Positions 18,395 to 27,767 of a DNA stretch of 64,000 nt are shown here, piece after piece. This stretch comes from Bacillota bacterium. Its GTDB lineage: Bacteria > Bacillota > Clostridia > Acetivibrionales > DTU013. The stretch spans positions 117,990 through 181,989 of the forward strand of contig JAEZCO010000054.1 of the NCBI GenBank assembly GCA_023433505.1. The letters run 5' to 3'. The stretch's first letter is position 1. Each line of letters starts with the position of its first letter. The notes beneath the pieces were generated by a model. That model searched no databases. It had not been told where the DNA came from and saw only the letters and a list, made by a program, of their open reading frames with translations. The translations under genes and the position numbers were made by a program.

Positions 18395-19228
18395 ATGGAC
18401 TGGGTAGACAGAATGAATCAAGCGATTGATTATGTAGAGTGTCATCTTGCAAGTGAAATTGACGAAAAAGAAATATCCAAAATCATGGCCTGTTCTTTCT
18501 CTATGTTTCAGGGTTCGTTCACGCAAATTACCGGCATACCCTTATCGGAATATATCCGCCGCCGGAAGCTGACCTGCGCCGCACACGAATTACAAAACAC
18601 AGAGGATAAAGTCATCGACATTGCCCTGAAATACGGCTACCAATCGGCGGACGCTTTCAGTGTGGCCTTTAAGCGGCTGCATGGCGTGACCCCGATAGAT
18701 GCAAGAAGGCTCTGTACAACACTTACGTTTTACTGCCGCATTCGCTTCGCCCTAACAATTGCAGGAGTTGATAAAATGGACTACACAACAATTGAAAGAG
18801 AGTCTTTTAAGGTCGTTGGAGTCAGGCGGACAACACCCTATGGAGGAGGCACATGGGCTATCGTAAAAAATGATGGCAGCAACGAATCGATGAAAGAACT
18901 GAGCGGCCATTTTTATGATTTAGGCCTGTGTTTTGGGTTTGGAAGCGACGGGAGCAACGATTACATGTGTGCGGTGGAGTGGGAGAAAGAAGATGTTGAG
19001 GGTTTGGACAGCTTTATATATCCGGCCGCTGCATGGCTGAAATTTGAAGCCAAAGGAACCGTATCCGGCCAAACCCTGGGCAGCTTATGGCAGCGCATCA
19101 ACAATGAGTTTTTGCCGCAAAGCAAATACAAGAAATCCGGGCTTCCTACCATCGAAAAATATGTGTTGTGGGATGAAAAAGCGGATGTATGCAATGTTGA
19201 GATATGGATACCCGTGGCTGTGAAGTAA
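18395..19228 (+). CDS. AraC-family regulator with GyrI-like effector-binding domain
   Basis: A 277-aa protein. Residues 1-110 are a double helix-turn-helix AraC domain (DEKEISKIMACSFSMFQGSF and VIDIALKYGYQSADAFSVAFKRLHGVTP). Residues about 130-277 form a GyrI/SOUL-like effector-binding domain (MDYTTIERESFKVVGVRR, ending VEIWIPV). This order is that of the Rob/BltR-like multidrug or stress regulators, which bind amphipathic small molecules. AGGAGGTG lies 7 nt before the ATG. It is isolated between minus-strand operons, so its target is unknown. An inverted repeat lies about 75 bp downstream. Confidence 0.9.
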   Translation: MDWVDRMNQAIDYVECHLASEIDEKEISKIMACSFSMFQGSFTQITGIPLSEYIRRRKLTCAAHELQNTEDKVIDIALKYGYQSADAFSVAFKRLHGVTPIDARRLCTTLTFYCRIRFALTIAGVDKMDYTTIERESFKVVGVRRTTPYGGGTWAIVKNDGSNESMKELSGHFYDLGLCFGFGSDGSNDYMCAVEWEKEDVEGLDSFIYPAAAWLKFEAKGTVSGQTLGSLWQRINNEFLPQSKYKKSGLPTIEKYVLWDEKADVCNVEIWIPVAVK

Positions 19229-19302
19229 GCTGTCGATCAAATGCATACTACTGAATATCTACATTACTCCGTACGGGACTCTAACACCACAGCTTATAAT
19301 AT

Positions 19303-19352
19303 AGCCAGGTAGAAATAATGCATTGAAGCGTTTGCGCTATTTCTACCTGGCT
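19303..19352 (+). repeat. Perfect 15-bp inverted repeat after the AraC/GyrI gene
   Basis: AGCCAGGTAGAAATA (19303-19317) and its exact complement (19338-19352) flank a 20-bp loop. It lies 75 bp past the AraC stop and could terminate that transcript, although only a weak T-rich stretch follows. The rest of the gap 19229-19634 has no recognisable gene. Confidence 0.55.
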
Positions 19353-19565
19353 TATTAATGCCGTTATTGCAATGCAACTTGCGCGCTAGGTCATCGAAAG
19401 TGGACAACTCTTCGGGATAAATGGGGGCAAAGACCGGGACTAAATACTCCCTGTGTGTCCGGCAGAACCGGAGCCCTCATTGCCGCATTGCAACCAGATT
19501 GTCTCCATCTGCCGTGAAGCCGCCAGGAAGCTATAATCAACAAAATTCAAATATCCTTGAGCAAA

Positions 19566-19587
19566 GGTGGCAGGACATCCTGCCACC
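19566..19587 (-). terminator. Hairpin at the end of the NagB operon
   Basis: GGTGGCAGG and CCTGCCACC form a perfect 9-bp stem with a 4-base loop, 48 bp downstream of the nagB-like stop. A short TTTG follows on the minus strand, so it is a plausible but weak terminator for the long minus-strand operon. Confidence 0.5.
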
Positions 19588-19634
19588 CCCCGCTACATTG
19601 GCGGCAGAGCCGGTATGACAGACGGAAGTACTCC

Positions 19635-20366
19635 TTAATCTCCGCCCAGCTTTGCGGCAGCCTCTTTGTCGAGGGCCAACCGGAGGCATCCGTGTTCCTT
19701 CAGCAGAGAGGCCGGAACAGCGGCAGACGGCTCCCTGGCAAATGCTCTGGCTACAATTGGAGCCTTGCTGCTTCCCGAAGCCATAACAACCATCCTTTCC
19801 GCCTCAAGTAGTGTCCTCCATCCAATGGTAATCCCTGTTGTTACCGGCAGGTCTTCCCCGAAGTATTTCCTGCTCACCGTTCTGGTAGTATCATCCAGCG
19901 CAATGGTAAAACAGCCTCTGGTATCGGGCGCAAAGGGTTCGTTGAAACCAACATGCCCGTTCATTCCCACGCCAAGCACAGTGAGAAAAATCCCGTCCTG
20001 TCCTTCGATCCATTCCTCCATCCTGCGGCACTCGGCGCCGGTATCCGGCGCAAGTCCGTCGAATATCCGCATATGCTCCGGCGGTATACCCGCCGGAACA
20101 TAAAAAGTATCTTTCATTACCTGTGCACAGGAGCCCCGATGCTCATAGCCCAGGCCGACCCATTCGTCAAGCCCTGCATAGTACATGGTCCCAAGGTCAC
20201 ATTGTCCTTTTTCCTGCAGCCTCACAAGCTCACGCAGCATTCCCATTGGAGTGTCTCCCGCTGCGAAGCAAAGAAGCCTGCCGGGGTTTTGACGGATCAG
20301 GGAAGCCACATACCGGGCAGTCTCTTCTGCCATTTCCGCCGGAGAACCGTAAATCCGGATATCCAT
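19635..20366 (-). CDS. NagB-like glucosamine-6-phosphate deaminase family protein
   Basis: About 243 aa of the NagB/RpiA/SOL fold. The substrate-loop sequence AAGDTPMGML, GLDEWVGL (Asp matching E. coli Asp72) and GVGMNGHVGFNEP (His and Glu matching His143 and Glu148) are all visible. In E. coli the last motif reads GNDGH, so the catalytic-triad Asp141 is replaced by Asn here. That may lower or change activity, so a role on a different amino-sugar or keto-sugar phosphate is possible. I choose the second ATG (20366), which is 7 nt from GGAGG; the first (20372) is too close. Last gene of the MttB/GH4 operon, 15 bp after the GH4 gene. Confidence 0.8.
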   Translation of the reverse strand: MDIRIYGSPAEMAEETARYVASLIRQNPGRLLCFAAGDTPMGMLRELVRLQEKGQCDLGTMYYAGLDEWVGLGYEHRGSCAQVMKDTFYVPAGIPPEHMRIFDGLAPDTGAECRRMEEWIEGQDGIFLTVLGVGMNGHVGFNEPFAPDTRGCFTIALDDTTRTVSRKYFGEDLPVTTGITIGWRTLLEAERMVVMASGSSKAPIVARAFAREPSAAVPASLLKEHGCLRLALDKEAAAKLGGD

Positions 20367-20380
20367 AACCATTCCTCCTT

Positions 20381-21766
20381 CTACCAGTGCATTTCAGGCA
20401 GTATTTCTTTCTGGCGCTGGCACATTTCATTGATCATCGCAACGGCATTATTATAGCTCGAAATGGTCGGATCCAGCAGTACAGCCTGTAAAAGCTTGTT
20501 TCTTGACTTTTCCATATAGGCGTCAATGACCAGCTGATGTATGGCTCCCTGGGTAGAGATCATGGAAGCTATGGCCACAGGAAGCGGATCTGCCTGTTTG
20601 GGATGGATACCCCTGCCATCCGCCATTGCAGGTATTTCGATTGCCATATTTTGCGGAAGATTGGGCGCATACCCCTTATTCAGCACATTCAGGGCCTCAA
20701 ATTCCGTGGGGATGTCGAAGAAAACCGCCTCTGCGATAGGAATGCCGTATTCTCTGGAATATCCATACTCCTCCCGGTCGGCGTCAAAGCTCTGAATAAA
20801 GCCCGGATCGCCCACAAAGGGTTTTTCTTCAGGAAACAGCTCCCGGTCGGTAGGATTTCCGGAAAAGGAATATACAAATTCAGGGGGTTTTTTTGTATCC
20901 CAGGGTTGCTCCGAAACGGGGTCAAAGAAGAATTGTATCCTGGAGCTGGCAAGAAAATCATCGCTCCATGCAATATATTCGCCTATATGGTTGGTACCGG
21001 GATATGACCATAATCCATATGTCCTGAACATCATTCTGGTCAGGCCGAATTCATCCCAGTGAGCCAGCCAGTGTACCTTCTTTTCCCTCTCCCGCAGCCT
21101 CGGGTAAAGGTCTTCGCCGGTTTCCCTGTCCCATATCCTTGTAAACCATCCGAAATGGTTCAGGCCCACAGCGGCGGTGCCGATGCGTTCAACAGGCATA
21201 TTCAGGAACATTGCCAACTGGTCGATGCCCATGCGCGCACCGTGGCAAAGACCTACGGCCTTCACCTTTGTGAGCTTTGATATTCCCTCTACCAGCTTTG
21301 CTTCGGGATTTGTATAGTTCAGCAGCCATGCGCCGGGACACTCCTTTTCCATGGCACGGGCAATCGCCAGCATGGGAGGCAGATTGCGCAGCGTATGGAA
21401 CATGCCGCCGGGACCGCCGTTTTCTCCATATACCTGGCGGAAGCCATACCGGCGTGGAATATGGAAATCCATGGACCAATAGTGATAACGGTCCACTTCA
21501 ATGGCGGTGGTGACGAAATCCGCACCGCTTACCGCTCTGTTCAAATCTGTGGAAGCTTCAATTGTAACCTGTTTCCCCAGCTTTCCCGCCAGCTTCTCGC
21601 AAAATGCGCGGCTTACCTCCAGAGCATCCTGCCGGATATCCATCAGATGGATGGTAAGTCCGTCCAGAGATCCAAAACGCTCACTGTGCAGGATATCGGA
21701 AACTGTCGTGGGACAGAAGCAAACACTGCCGGCTCCGATAATGGCAAATTTCACATTGTTTTTCAT
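20381..21766 (-). CDS. GH4 family NAD+/Mn2+-dependent glycosidase (alpha-glucuronidase-like motif)
   Basis: A 461-aa protein with an N-terminal Rossmann motif FAIIGAGSVCF, ENGGPGG, LLNYTNPEA, the metal-binding signature GLCHGARMG (Cys174, His175) and GLNHFGWF. GH4 enzymes cleave by NAD-dependent oxidation and elimination. From memory of the family, CHEV marks alpha-glucosidases, CHSV alpha-galactosidases/galacturonidases and CHG-x alpha-glucuronidases; the CHGA here therefore suggests an alpha-glucuronidase-like specificity, which is tentative. No signal peptide, so cytoplasmic. AGGAGG precedes the ATG. It sits between the PfkB kinase and the NagB-like gene. Confidence 0.85.
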   Translation of the reverse strand: MKNNVKFAIIGAGSVCFCPTTVSDILHSERFGSLDGLTIHLMDIRQDALEVSRAFCEKLAGKLGKQVTIEASTDLNRAVSGADFVTTAIEVDRYHYWSMDFHIPRRYGFRQVYGENGGPGGMFHTLRNLPPMLAIARAMEKECPGAWLLNYTNPEAKLVEGISKLTKVKAVGLCHGARMGIDQLAMFLNMPVERIGTAAVGLNHFGWFTRIWDRETGEDLYPRLREREKKVHWLAHWDEFGLTRMMFRTYGLWSYPGTNHIGEYIAWSDDFLASSRIQFFFDPVSEQPWDTKKPPEFVYSFSGNPTDRELFPEEKPFVGDPGFIQSFDADREEYGYSREYGIPIAEAVFFDIPTEFEALNVLNKGYAPNLPQNMAIEIPAMADGRGIHPKQADPLPVAIASMISTQGAIHQLVIDAYMEKSRNKLLQAVLLDPTISSYNNAVAMINEMCQRQKEILPEMHW

Positions 21767-21800
21767 GTGGCACCCTCCTCATAGAATCATTGTCTTTATA

Positions 21801-22862
21801 TTATAACGTATAGCTCTTACCGTATTTGACAAAATACCCTGCGGCTTCGGCGGCAAACCTCAACGTGTCAGCGGGAGAAAGCCCCATCAGCATGGCAACA
21901 GCCGCCCCGGCGTTAAAGTTATCACCGGCGCCCACATTAGCGGCGGGAGAGGAGCACAGCTCCGGTTCCAGGGATACCTGCTCCGTTCCGGTCACCAGGG
22001 TATTCATTGTGCGGCTGTGTAAAAATACCGAATCCAGGCCCAGCATCTCCACCAGCTTTTGCCCGCGCCCGGCCGGGTCTTGCTCGCCGATTCCCAGCAC
22101 CGTACAAATGACGCGTTCCTCGTTTTTGTTGAGGCTCAAGGTAACCCGGATATTCCGCGGCATTTCTTCCAGAATGCGGAGTATCTCCACAAGCTCCTGT
22201 TCTCCGCGCCTGCTGCAATCTGAAAGGTCGATAAAAAGCCTTTTATCTTCCTTCATACACGCCAGCACCTCTTCCCTCATCCCTCTGAATATCCCTGTAG
22301 AACCGGGAAGCTCGCTCCAGTTCAATAAAAAAATCAACTGGCTCTCCTCCGCGCACCGGATGATCCGTTCAAGCCCTGCCCTGGCTTTTACGGTCTCCCA
22401 GTCCAGATGCCCTACATCCCTGTTCATGCCGAGAATGACCTTCCCATTTTTAAATTCAAGGGCAATAGCTTCTCCCGGGTTCCCTACGGATATCAACTGG
22501 CAAGGCGGCGCCATCCCTGAAAATACGGGATTCATTTCAGGATAGCCGAAGGTTCCGACACAATGAGTCTTGATTCCAAAGGAAGAAATGGCATTGGCAG
22601 TAATCGCCATGTTGCCTCCGATCTTCGGCTTGCCGTCCAGAAGCTCTATGGAGCAGTTTTCTCCATCATGCTCCATAATATAGGCCCCCCACTCTCCGAT
22701 AGTTTCAAAAAACGCCGTCGGTCTTATGGCATTTCCATGCCGTATAGGTGAGGCAGCAAAGTCAATGAAGGCGTCAAAGCCAAGAAAGACGGTCTTGCGT
22801 GAGAGCCCTGCCAATGCTGCCTTTACATCCCCCCATTCAAAAAGCGCTTTGGTGTTTGACAT
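21801..22862 (-). CDS. PfkB-family carbohydrate kinase
   Basis: About 354 aa with the ribokinase/PfkB fold. It has KIGGNMAITANAISSFG (signature 1-like GGN element), then the C-terminal ATP-site signature ANVGAGDNFNAGAAVAML, in which the Asp of GAGD is the catalytic base. I place the start at the ATG ending at 22862 (MSNTKALFEWG), with GGGAGG 12 nt upstream; the longer frame to 22952 lies inside the preceding gene. It overlaps the UroD-like gene by 26 bp. It should phosphorylate a monosaccharide produced or imported by this operon; the substrate is unknown. Confidence 0.82.
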   Translation of the reverse strand: MSNTKALFEWGDVKAALAGLSRKTVFLGFDAFIDFAASPIRHGNAIRPTAFFETIGEWGAYIMEHDGENCSIELLDGKPKIGGNMAITANAISSFGIKTHCVGTFGYPEMNPVFSGMAPPCQLISVGNPGEAIALEFKNGKVILGMNRDVGHLDWETVKARAGLERIIRCAEESQLIFLLNWSELPGSTGIFRGMREEVLACMKEDKRLFIDLSDCSRRGEQELVEILRILEEMPRNIRVTLSLNKNEERVICTVLGIGEQDPAGRGQKLVEMLGLDSVFLHSRTMNTLVTGTEQVSLEPELCSSPAANVGAGDNFNAGAAVAMLMGLSPADTLRFAAEAAGYFVKYGKSYTL

Positions 22863-24000
22863 AATATCCAGCATCCTCCCGTGCCCTGTACAGGGCATTG
22901 ACATTTTTGACAGGCGTTCCCGGTGCAAGGGCATTGCCTTCCCGCAGGACAAACCTGCGGCTTTTTTCCATTACTCCGCTTTTTAAAATGCGGATCGCTT
23001 CACGGTATACTTCCTCTTCCGTCCCCATCAGCATCAATCCGATATGAGGGCCTCCATAGACAGCCGTATCCGGAGACAGCTCATCATAGAGCTTTGAAAA
23101 ATTGATGGGAAAGCCTGTATCAAAGCTTTTGACTCCCAGCTCCTTTTGAAGCACGGGAAAAAAACGCTGCGCATCTCCGCACAGGTGCATTCCCCTGTCT
23201 CCGCCCTCATCTCCCAGCGCAGTATAAATACGCCTGTGGCGAGGCAGTATGAATTCTTTGTACATGGAAGGCGAGAGCAAAACAATGGAGTCGTCGGCAA
23301 AACCAAAGCCGGGGCTCTTCACCGGCTGCCCCAGGTATTCACGGACCCGCCGAATCCTTGCAATAGTCGCATCCGTCACATAATCCAGCAACGCGCCCGC
23401 GAAATCCGGTTCTTCGAGCATATCGCCAATAAAGCCCTCAGCGCCCCGGAGCTGACAGCATACCGTAAAAGGTCCGTCGGTACCGGTTATATTGAAGGGA
23501 AGAGCAATGCTCCCAATGGGCAGGCCTTCATAGACAAAACTCTCCCTTGCTTTGCAGAAATATTCATAATACCTTAGGGCCTCCATCCCTAGAGAGTTTT
23601 CCATATCAGGGGGAGAAAGCTCAAGAAAGGCCTGCTTGTTGTGCTCCTTCAGCAGCGTGATGACCTTCGGTTCCTTTTCGAATACCACCTCTGCGCCAAA
23701 CCAGGCAGCTTCGGCATAGTTTTGAAAATCCACCATCAAGGGCCAGCCTTCCTCCGGGACATAGATATCGTCACTGAGGATGGTGCGGGCCATCCACTCC
23801 CTGGCGCGCACCTGCGCATGCAGCATTGCCTCCGGGCCGCGGAGATATTCTTTCAACGTCAGTCCACGGGTATTTTCCGAGGGCTCCGCCATCCAGGTAC
23901 GTGCATCTGCGTAGATTGTCAGCGGGACACACAGGGGATCTCCGCTGGAATATGCATCCCATATTTCTTTTGATCTAAGATTTCGTTCTTTATAATGCAT
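22837..24000 (-). CDS. UroD/MtaA-like protein (first copy)
   Basis: About 387 aa of the uroporphyrinogen-decarboxylase fold. It has MHLCGDAQRFFPVL, the His-x-Cys-Gly element that binds zinc in MtaA/CmuA-type methyltransferases and is absent from true HemE. The HemE N-terminal Arg-rich motif is not seen. Families of this type transfer methyl groups between corrinoid proteins and thiols, though many members in sugar operons have no known function. I choose the ATG at 24000 (MHYKERNLRSKEIW), with GGGAGG 5 nt upstream. It lies directly after the permease genes and before the sugar kinase. Confidence 0.75.
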   Translation of the reverse strand: MHYKERNLRSKEIWDAYSSGDPLCVPLTIYADARTWMAEPSENTRGLTLKEYLRGPEAMLHAQVRAREWMARTILSDDIYVPEEGWPLMVDFQNYAEAAWFGAEVVFEKEPKVITLLKEHNKQAFLELSPPDMENSLGMEALRYYEYFCKARESFVYEGLPIGSIALPFNITGTDGPFTVCCQLRGAEGFIGDMLEEPDFAGALLDYVTDATIARIRRVREYLGQPVKSPGFGFADDSIVLLSPSMYKEFILPRHRRIYTALGDEGGDRGMHLCGDAQRFFPVLQKELGVKSFDTGFPINFSKLYDELSPDTAVYGGPHIGLMLMGTEEEVYREAIRILKSGVMEKSRRFVLREGNALAPGTPVKNVNALYRAREDAGYYVKHQSAF

Positions 24001-24084
24001 TGGTGTCCTCCCGATGATTTCATTCCACAGGCAGGAGCCGCTGCCGGAACAGCCTGTTCCGGACTGCATACTGCCCGGGAAAGT

Positions 24085-24966
24085 CTATTCCTTTACGCCG
24101 CCCAGCATGATCCCCGCAACAAAATACCGCTGCAAAAACGGATAGACGAGGCATATAGGGATGGCGGCAATAAATACCTGCGCTGCCTTGAGGGTTCTGT
24201 CCGAAATGGTGCGCAAAAGCTCGGCGGTTGATTTGGTAATGAGCTTTACATTCGGATTTACCAGCACTGCCTGTAAATAAGTCTGCAGAGGATATTGCCT
24301 GGCGTCGCTCAAATAGATCATGCCGTCGAACCATGCATTCCAGTGGAATACCATGGTGAAGACAACGAGGGTCGCGAGGGACGGCAGCGATAACGGGATG
24401 TATATCCTCCACAGGATTCGGAAATGATCCGCGCCATCCAGAAAAGCGGATTCCTCCAGCTCCCTGGGAATGGCACGGAAGAAATTTACCAGCAAGACTA
24501 TATTAAAAGCCTGAATAGCACAGGGCAGGATCAGCGAAAGAATGTTGTTCGTGAGTCCCGTATATTTTACGACCATATAGGCAGGAATCATTCCGCCCGA
24601 AAACAGCATGGTGAATAAAAGCAGCCACATCAGCACGGTCCGCGCGCGGAAAACCGAAGACGGCTTGGAAAGCGGATAAGCCATAAGCACCGTCATCAGC
24701 ATGCCGAAGGAAACGCCCAATATCACCCGTACGCCCGAAATCAGCATCGCCCGCCAGAATTCGGCCTTCCTCAAGATATACTCATACGACTTCAACGTCA
24801 GCTCCATGGGCAGCAATACCACTTTCCCCGCAGCAACCGACGAGGAGGAGCTGAGGGATATGCTGAGCACCTGGATAATGGGAATAAGGCAGACGGCAGA
24901 CACGAAGATGAAAAAAATCACGTTCATCCCAAGAAAGGTCCGCCGCAAAATCGATTTGTCGGTCAT
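24085..24966 (-). CDS. Sugar ABC transporter permease, LplC/YtcP type
   Basis: A 293-aa six-helix permease with the EAA loop (LEESAFLDGADHFRILWRI) and the family's C-terminal YFVAGIMLGGVKE. It partners with the LplB-type permease 15 bp upstream. Ribosome site GGGGAGGTG is present. No ATPase gene in the operon. Confidence 0.92.
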   Translation of the reverse strand: MTDKSILRRTFLGMNVIFFIFVSAVCLIPIIQVLSISLSSSSSVAAGKVVLLPMELTLKSYEYILRKAEFWRAMLISGVRVILGVSFGMLMTVLMAYPLSKPSSVFRARTVLMWLLLFTMLFSGGMIPAYMVVKYTGLTNNILSLILPCAIQAFNIVLLVNFFRAIPRELEESAFLDGADHFRILWRIYIPLSLPSLATLVVFTMVFHWNAWFDGMIYLSDARQYPLQTYLQAVLVNPNVKLITKSTAELLRTISDRTLKAAQVFIAAIPICLVYPFLQRYFVAGIMLGGVKE

Positions 24967-24981
24967 GTTCCTTCACCTCCC

Positions 24982-25881
24982 CTAAAATACCCGGTAATCG
25001 AATTTTTTATAAGCAATGAGATATGCGCCCGTCATCATCACCAGGCTGACCAGGGACCTGAAAAGCCCGAAAGCCGTCGCAAGTGAATACTGCGCCTGCC
25101 TCAGCCCGATGCGGTAAACCCACGTATCAATTACGTCACCGGTCTTATAAACCATGGGGGAGTATAGGTTCAATATCTGGTCAAAGCCGGCGTTTAAAAT
25201 GGAACCCATGCTGAGGATCAGCATAAGGACGATGGTCACGCTCATGCCAGGCAGAGTAATATGCCACACCTGTCTCAGCCTTCCGGCTCCATCGATCTTA
25301 GAAGCCTCGTATAGCCCAGGATCTATACCGACGATCGCAGCAAGGAAGACAATTGTTCCAAATCCTGTAATCTGCCAGAGCTCTGTGGCAACCAGCGTCC
25401 ATGGAAATATGGCTTCATCCGTCAGGAACCCGATGGGATGAATGCCCATATATCCGAAAACTACATTCACCAATCCGTCGGTTGCCAGAATATCCCGCAT
25501 AACACCGCCAAGGATAACCCAGGACAGAAAATACGGAAAATAGATGATGGTCTGCACTGTTTTCCTGAAACGGCGGCTGATAATCTCGTTGAGCAGTATG
25601 GCCACTGCAATGGCAGCCAGGGTGTCAAAGATTATTTTCATGGCGGCAATGAAGAAGGTATTGCCGATGACCTGGGGAACATCCGGCATGGAAAAAATTT
25701 TCCGGAAATTCTCCATCCCTACCCATTTCGAACCAAAAAAGCCCTCGACAGGCATAAACTTCTGAAACGCCATGACCAGACCGAACATTGGGCCATAACA
25801 ATAGATAAGCATTAAAACAGTGGGAGGCAGCACCATAAGATATAGTGGAATTTCCCTTCTCAACTGATGGTTTTTTCCCAT
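24982..25881 (-). CDS. Sugar ABC transporter permease, LplB type
   Basis: A 299-aa six-helix permease with YLMVLPPTVLMLIYCYGPMF at the N-terminus and the EAA loop LYEASKIDGAGRLRQVWHI. It forms the channel with the product of 24085-24966 and receives substrate from the lipoprotein encoded upstream (25954-27738). A hairpin in the gap before it may lower its expression relative to the binding protein. Confidence 0.92.
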   Translation of the reverse strand: MGKNHQLRREIPLYLMVLPPTVLMLIYCYGPMFGLVMAFQKFMPVEGFFGSKWVGMENFRKIFSMPDVPQVIGNTFFIAAMKIIFDTLAAIAVAILLNEIISRRFRKTVQTIIYFPYFLSWVILGGVMRDILATDGLVNVVFGYMGIHPIGFLTDEAIFPWTLVATELWQITGFGTIVFLAAIVGIDPGLYEASKIDGAGRLRQVWHITLPGMSVTIVLMLILSMGSILNAGFDQILNLYSPMVYKTGDVIDTWVYRIGLRQAQYSLATAFGLFRSLVSLVMMTGAYLIAYKKFDYRVF

Positions 25882-25917
25882 TTTTCACCACGGCCTTTCT
25901 GTTATACCAAGGTTGTC

Positions 25918-25944
25918 TCCGGAGAGAGCCGTGCTCTCCCCGGA
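25918..25944 (-). repeat. Hairpin after the binding-protein gene
   Basis: TCCGGAGAGAGC and GCTCTCCCCGGA pair (one mismatch) around CGT, 10 bp after the binding-protein stop and before the permease gene. No T run follows, so an mRNA 3'-stabiliser is more likely than a full terminator. Confidence 0.55.
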
Positions 25945-25953
25945 CCTCCCATA

Positions 25954-27738
25954 TCACTTACTGTCAAACCATTCCTGAAGGCTCTTGCTTCCCTTGGCCT
26001 TGAACCATTGGTCCTTTTCGGCCTTCGCAGTCGTGTAATAAAGCTTGTCGAAGCTGGCAGTAAACTGGTCGAAGGCTTCGATTCCTGCCTTACCAAGGAC
26101 TACCTGGACGAACATCTGGTCATACATCTTTTTAACCACACTTTCGTTTTCCAACTGGAACTGGGTCGGCGCATCGGTATATTCATTCATCTTGAAGCGC
26201 TTATTTTCGATATAGCTGTTTATTACACCGAGGCTGCCTTCGTCGGTATAGGAGCGGTAAGGCGGCCACCCTGCCTTGTCTCCGGTATCCAGGTATGACT
26301 TGGCCTGGCCGTAAAACATCTTGTACGCTTCGCTGAGACCGTCGGTGGAACCGGTTTTCATGGCCTTGCTGATGGCCTGGTAGCCCTCATAATTAAAGGA
26401 AGGGTTGTAAATCAGAAGCGGATAGGCAAGGAATATCTGGTTGTTATCCTTGGGGTCGGTGTTATATTTTGCAAATTCCATGGTTTCGGGATTGTTATTG
26501 AGATCATGGTAAAGATTGCACATTTTCACCAGTGCCTCAGGGTTTTTTGCACCCTTTATCACAACATTGATATTCTGGACCTGGGATACATCTGTTCCGC
26601 AGTATGCCGGATTGCCGTCAACTCCCGGAATTTCCACCGGTATCCAGTCAGCCTTCGGATTGGAGTCCTTATGCAGCACCAGCGGCCAGTATGCTCCCCA
26701 AAGATCACGGAAGAATATACCGCACTTGTCGGACAGCAGCTCTTCCTGATACCGCGCATCATCAAAGGTGGCAAATTCGGGATGCAGATATCCTTTTTTG
26801 TAATACTCCGCCAGCTTCAGAAGAGAATCCCTGGTTTTCCCGCGCTGCTCAGCACCGAGCATTCCGTCCTGAAGCCCTCCGGAGCTGTCTTTAATCCATT
26901 TGTATGGAAACACGCCGAACATATTGAAGTAGGCATCGTTCATACCGAATTCATTATATTGTGCAAAGCTCTTGGCTGCAATGGCATAGGTATCATTTTT
27001 CCCGTTTTGGTCGGGATCCTTGTTTGTAAAAGCCTCCATAACCGCTTCCAGCTCGGCAAAATTGCCGGGAACCTTCATTCCCAGATTTTTCAGCCAATCC
27101 GCCCGAAGCCAAACCATGTTTCCCGTATCATGGTAACTGAAGCCGTTGGGTATCCCATATGCCCTTCCGTCCTTGGTGACATAATCCAGCAGGGGCTTGT
27201 AATCGCCGGCTAAATATTTTTTGGTATATTTGCTGGCATATTTCACAAGCGCATCCGTCATATCCTCCAACTTTCCGGCCTGGTATAGCTGCTCAAACTG
27301 TCCTTTGGTCACCGACAGCATATCCGGCAGGTCACCCGAGGTCAACATGATGTTGAATTTTTCTGCTCCCTGGGAGCCGGGAGATGTCCATAGAAAGGAG
27401 TAGTTTATGCCAAGGCGCTCCTTCCATGTGCGGGTATAAATATTATTACTGATATCATCGCCCTTGGGAAACCAGAAGGCACCGTCATTTGCCGCATGAA
27501 CCGTGGTAATGCTGATTTCGGGGTCGTACTTTCCAAAGGGGTCTCCGGCAGGTTCGGCAGTGGCGTCCAACTGGTCAAGGGTATTTTCGGAAGCGTCTGA
27601 GCTCCCATTGGCAGCCTTCGTTGCGGTGTTGTTTTCCGAAGGATTTTTTACGCCTCCCCCACAGCCTGCAAAACTGAATGCCAGTACCAGAATCAGTAGG
27701 ATCGATACCGTGCTGCGCAATAACATGCTTTTTTTCAT
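25954..27738 (-). CDS. Extracellular solute-binding lipoprotein, LplA type
   Basis: About 594 aa with a signal peptide and lipobox SFAGC (Cys26), followed by an Asn/Ser/Thr-rich spacer and a large type-1 binding fold. It pairs with the LplB/LplC permeases downstream. I choose the ATG at 27738 (MKKSMLLRST), since AAGGAG lies 9 nt upstream; the longer frame to 27768 has no ribosome site. The substrate is unknown, but in-operon GH4, PfkB and NagB-like proteins suggest an oligosaccharide, possibly uronate- or amino-sugar-containing (inference). Confidence 0.92.
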   Translation of the reverse strand: MKKSMLLRSTVSILLILVLAFSFAGCGGGVKNPSENNTATKAANGSSDASENTLDQLDATAEPAGDPFGKYDPEISITTVHAANDGAFWFPKGDDISNNIYTRTWKERLGINYSFLWTSPGSQGAEKFNIMLTSGDLPDMLSVTKGQFEQLYQAGKLEDMTDALVKYASKYTKKYLAGDYKPLLDYVTKDGRAYGIPNGFSYHDTGNMVWLRADWLKNLGMKVPGNFAELEAVMEAFTNKDPDQNGKNDTYAIAAKSFAQYNEFGMNDAYFNMFGVFPYKWIKDSSGGLQDGMLGAEQRGKTRDSLLKLAEYYKKGYLHPEFATFDDARYQEELLSDKCGIFFRDLWGAYWPLVLHKDSNPKADWIPVEIPGVDGNPAYCGTDVSQVQNINVVIKGAKNPEALVKMCNLYHDLNNNPETMEFAKYNTDPKDNNQIFLAYPLLIYNPSFNYEGYQAISKAMKTGSTDGLSEAYKMFYGQAKSYLDTGDKAGWPPYRSYTDEGSLGVINSYIENKRFKMNEYTDAPTQFQLENESVVKKMYDQMFVQVVLGKAGIEAFDQFTASFDKLYYTTAKAEKDQWFKAKGSKSLQEWFDSK

Positions 27739-27767
27739 TTCAATCACTCCTTTTTGATAGCAGTCCA

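Noticed and set aside
19380..19540. Possible remnant gene on the minus strand (REYLVPVFAPIYPEELSTF)
   Set aside because: It contains a stop, no start, and could not be linked to any family.
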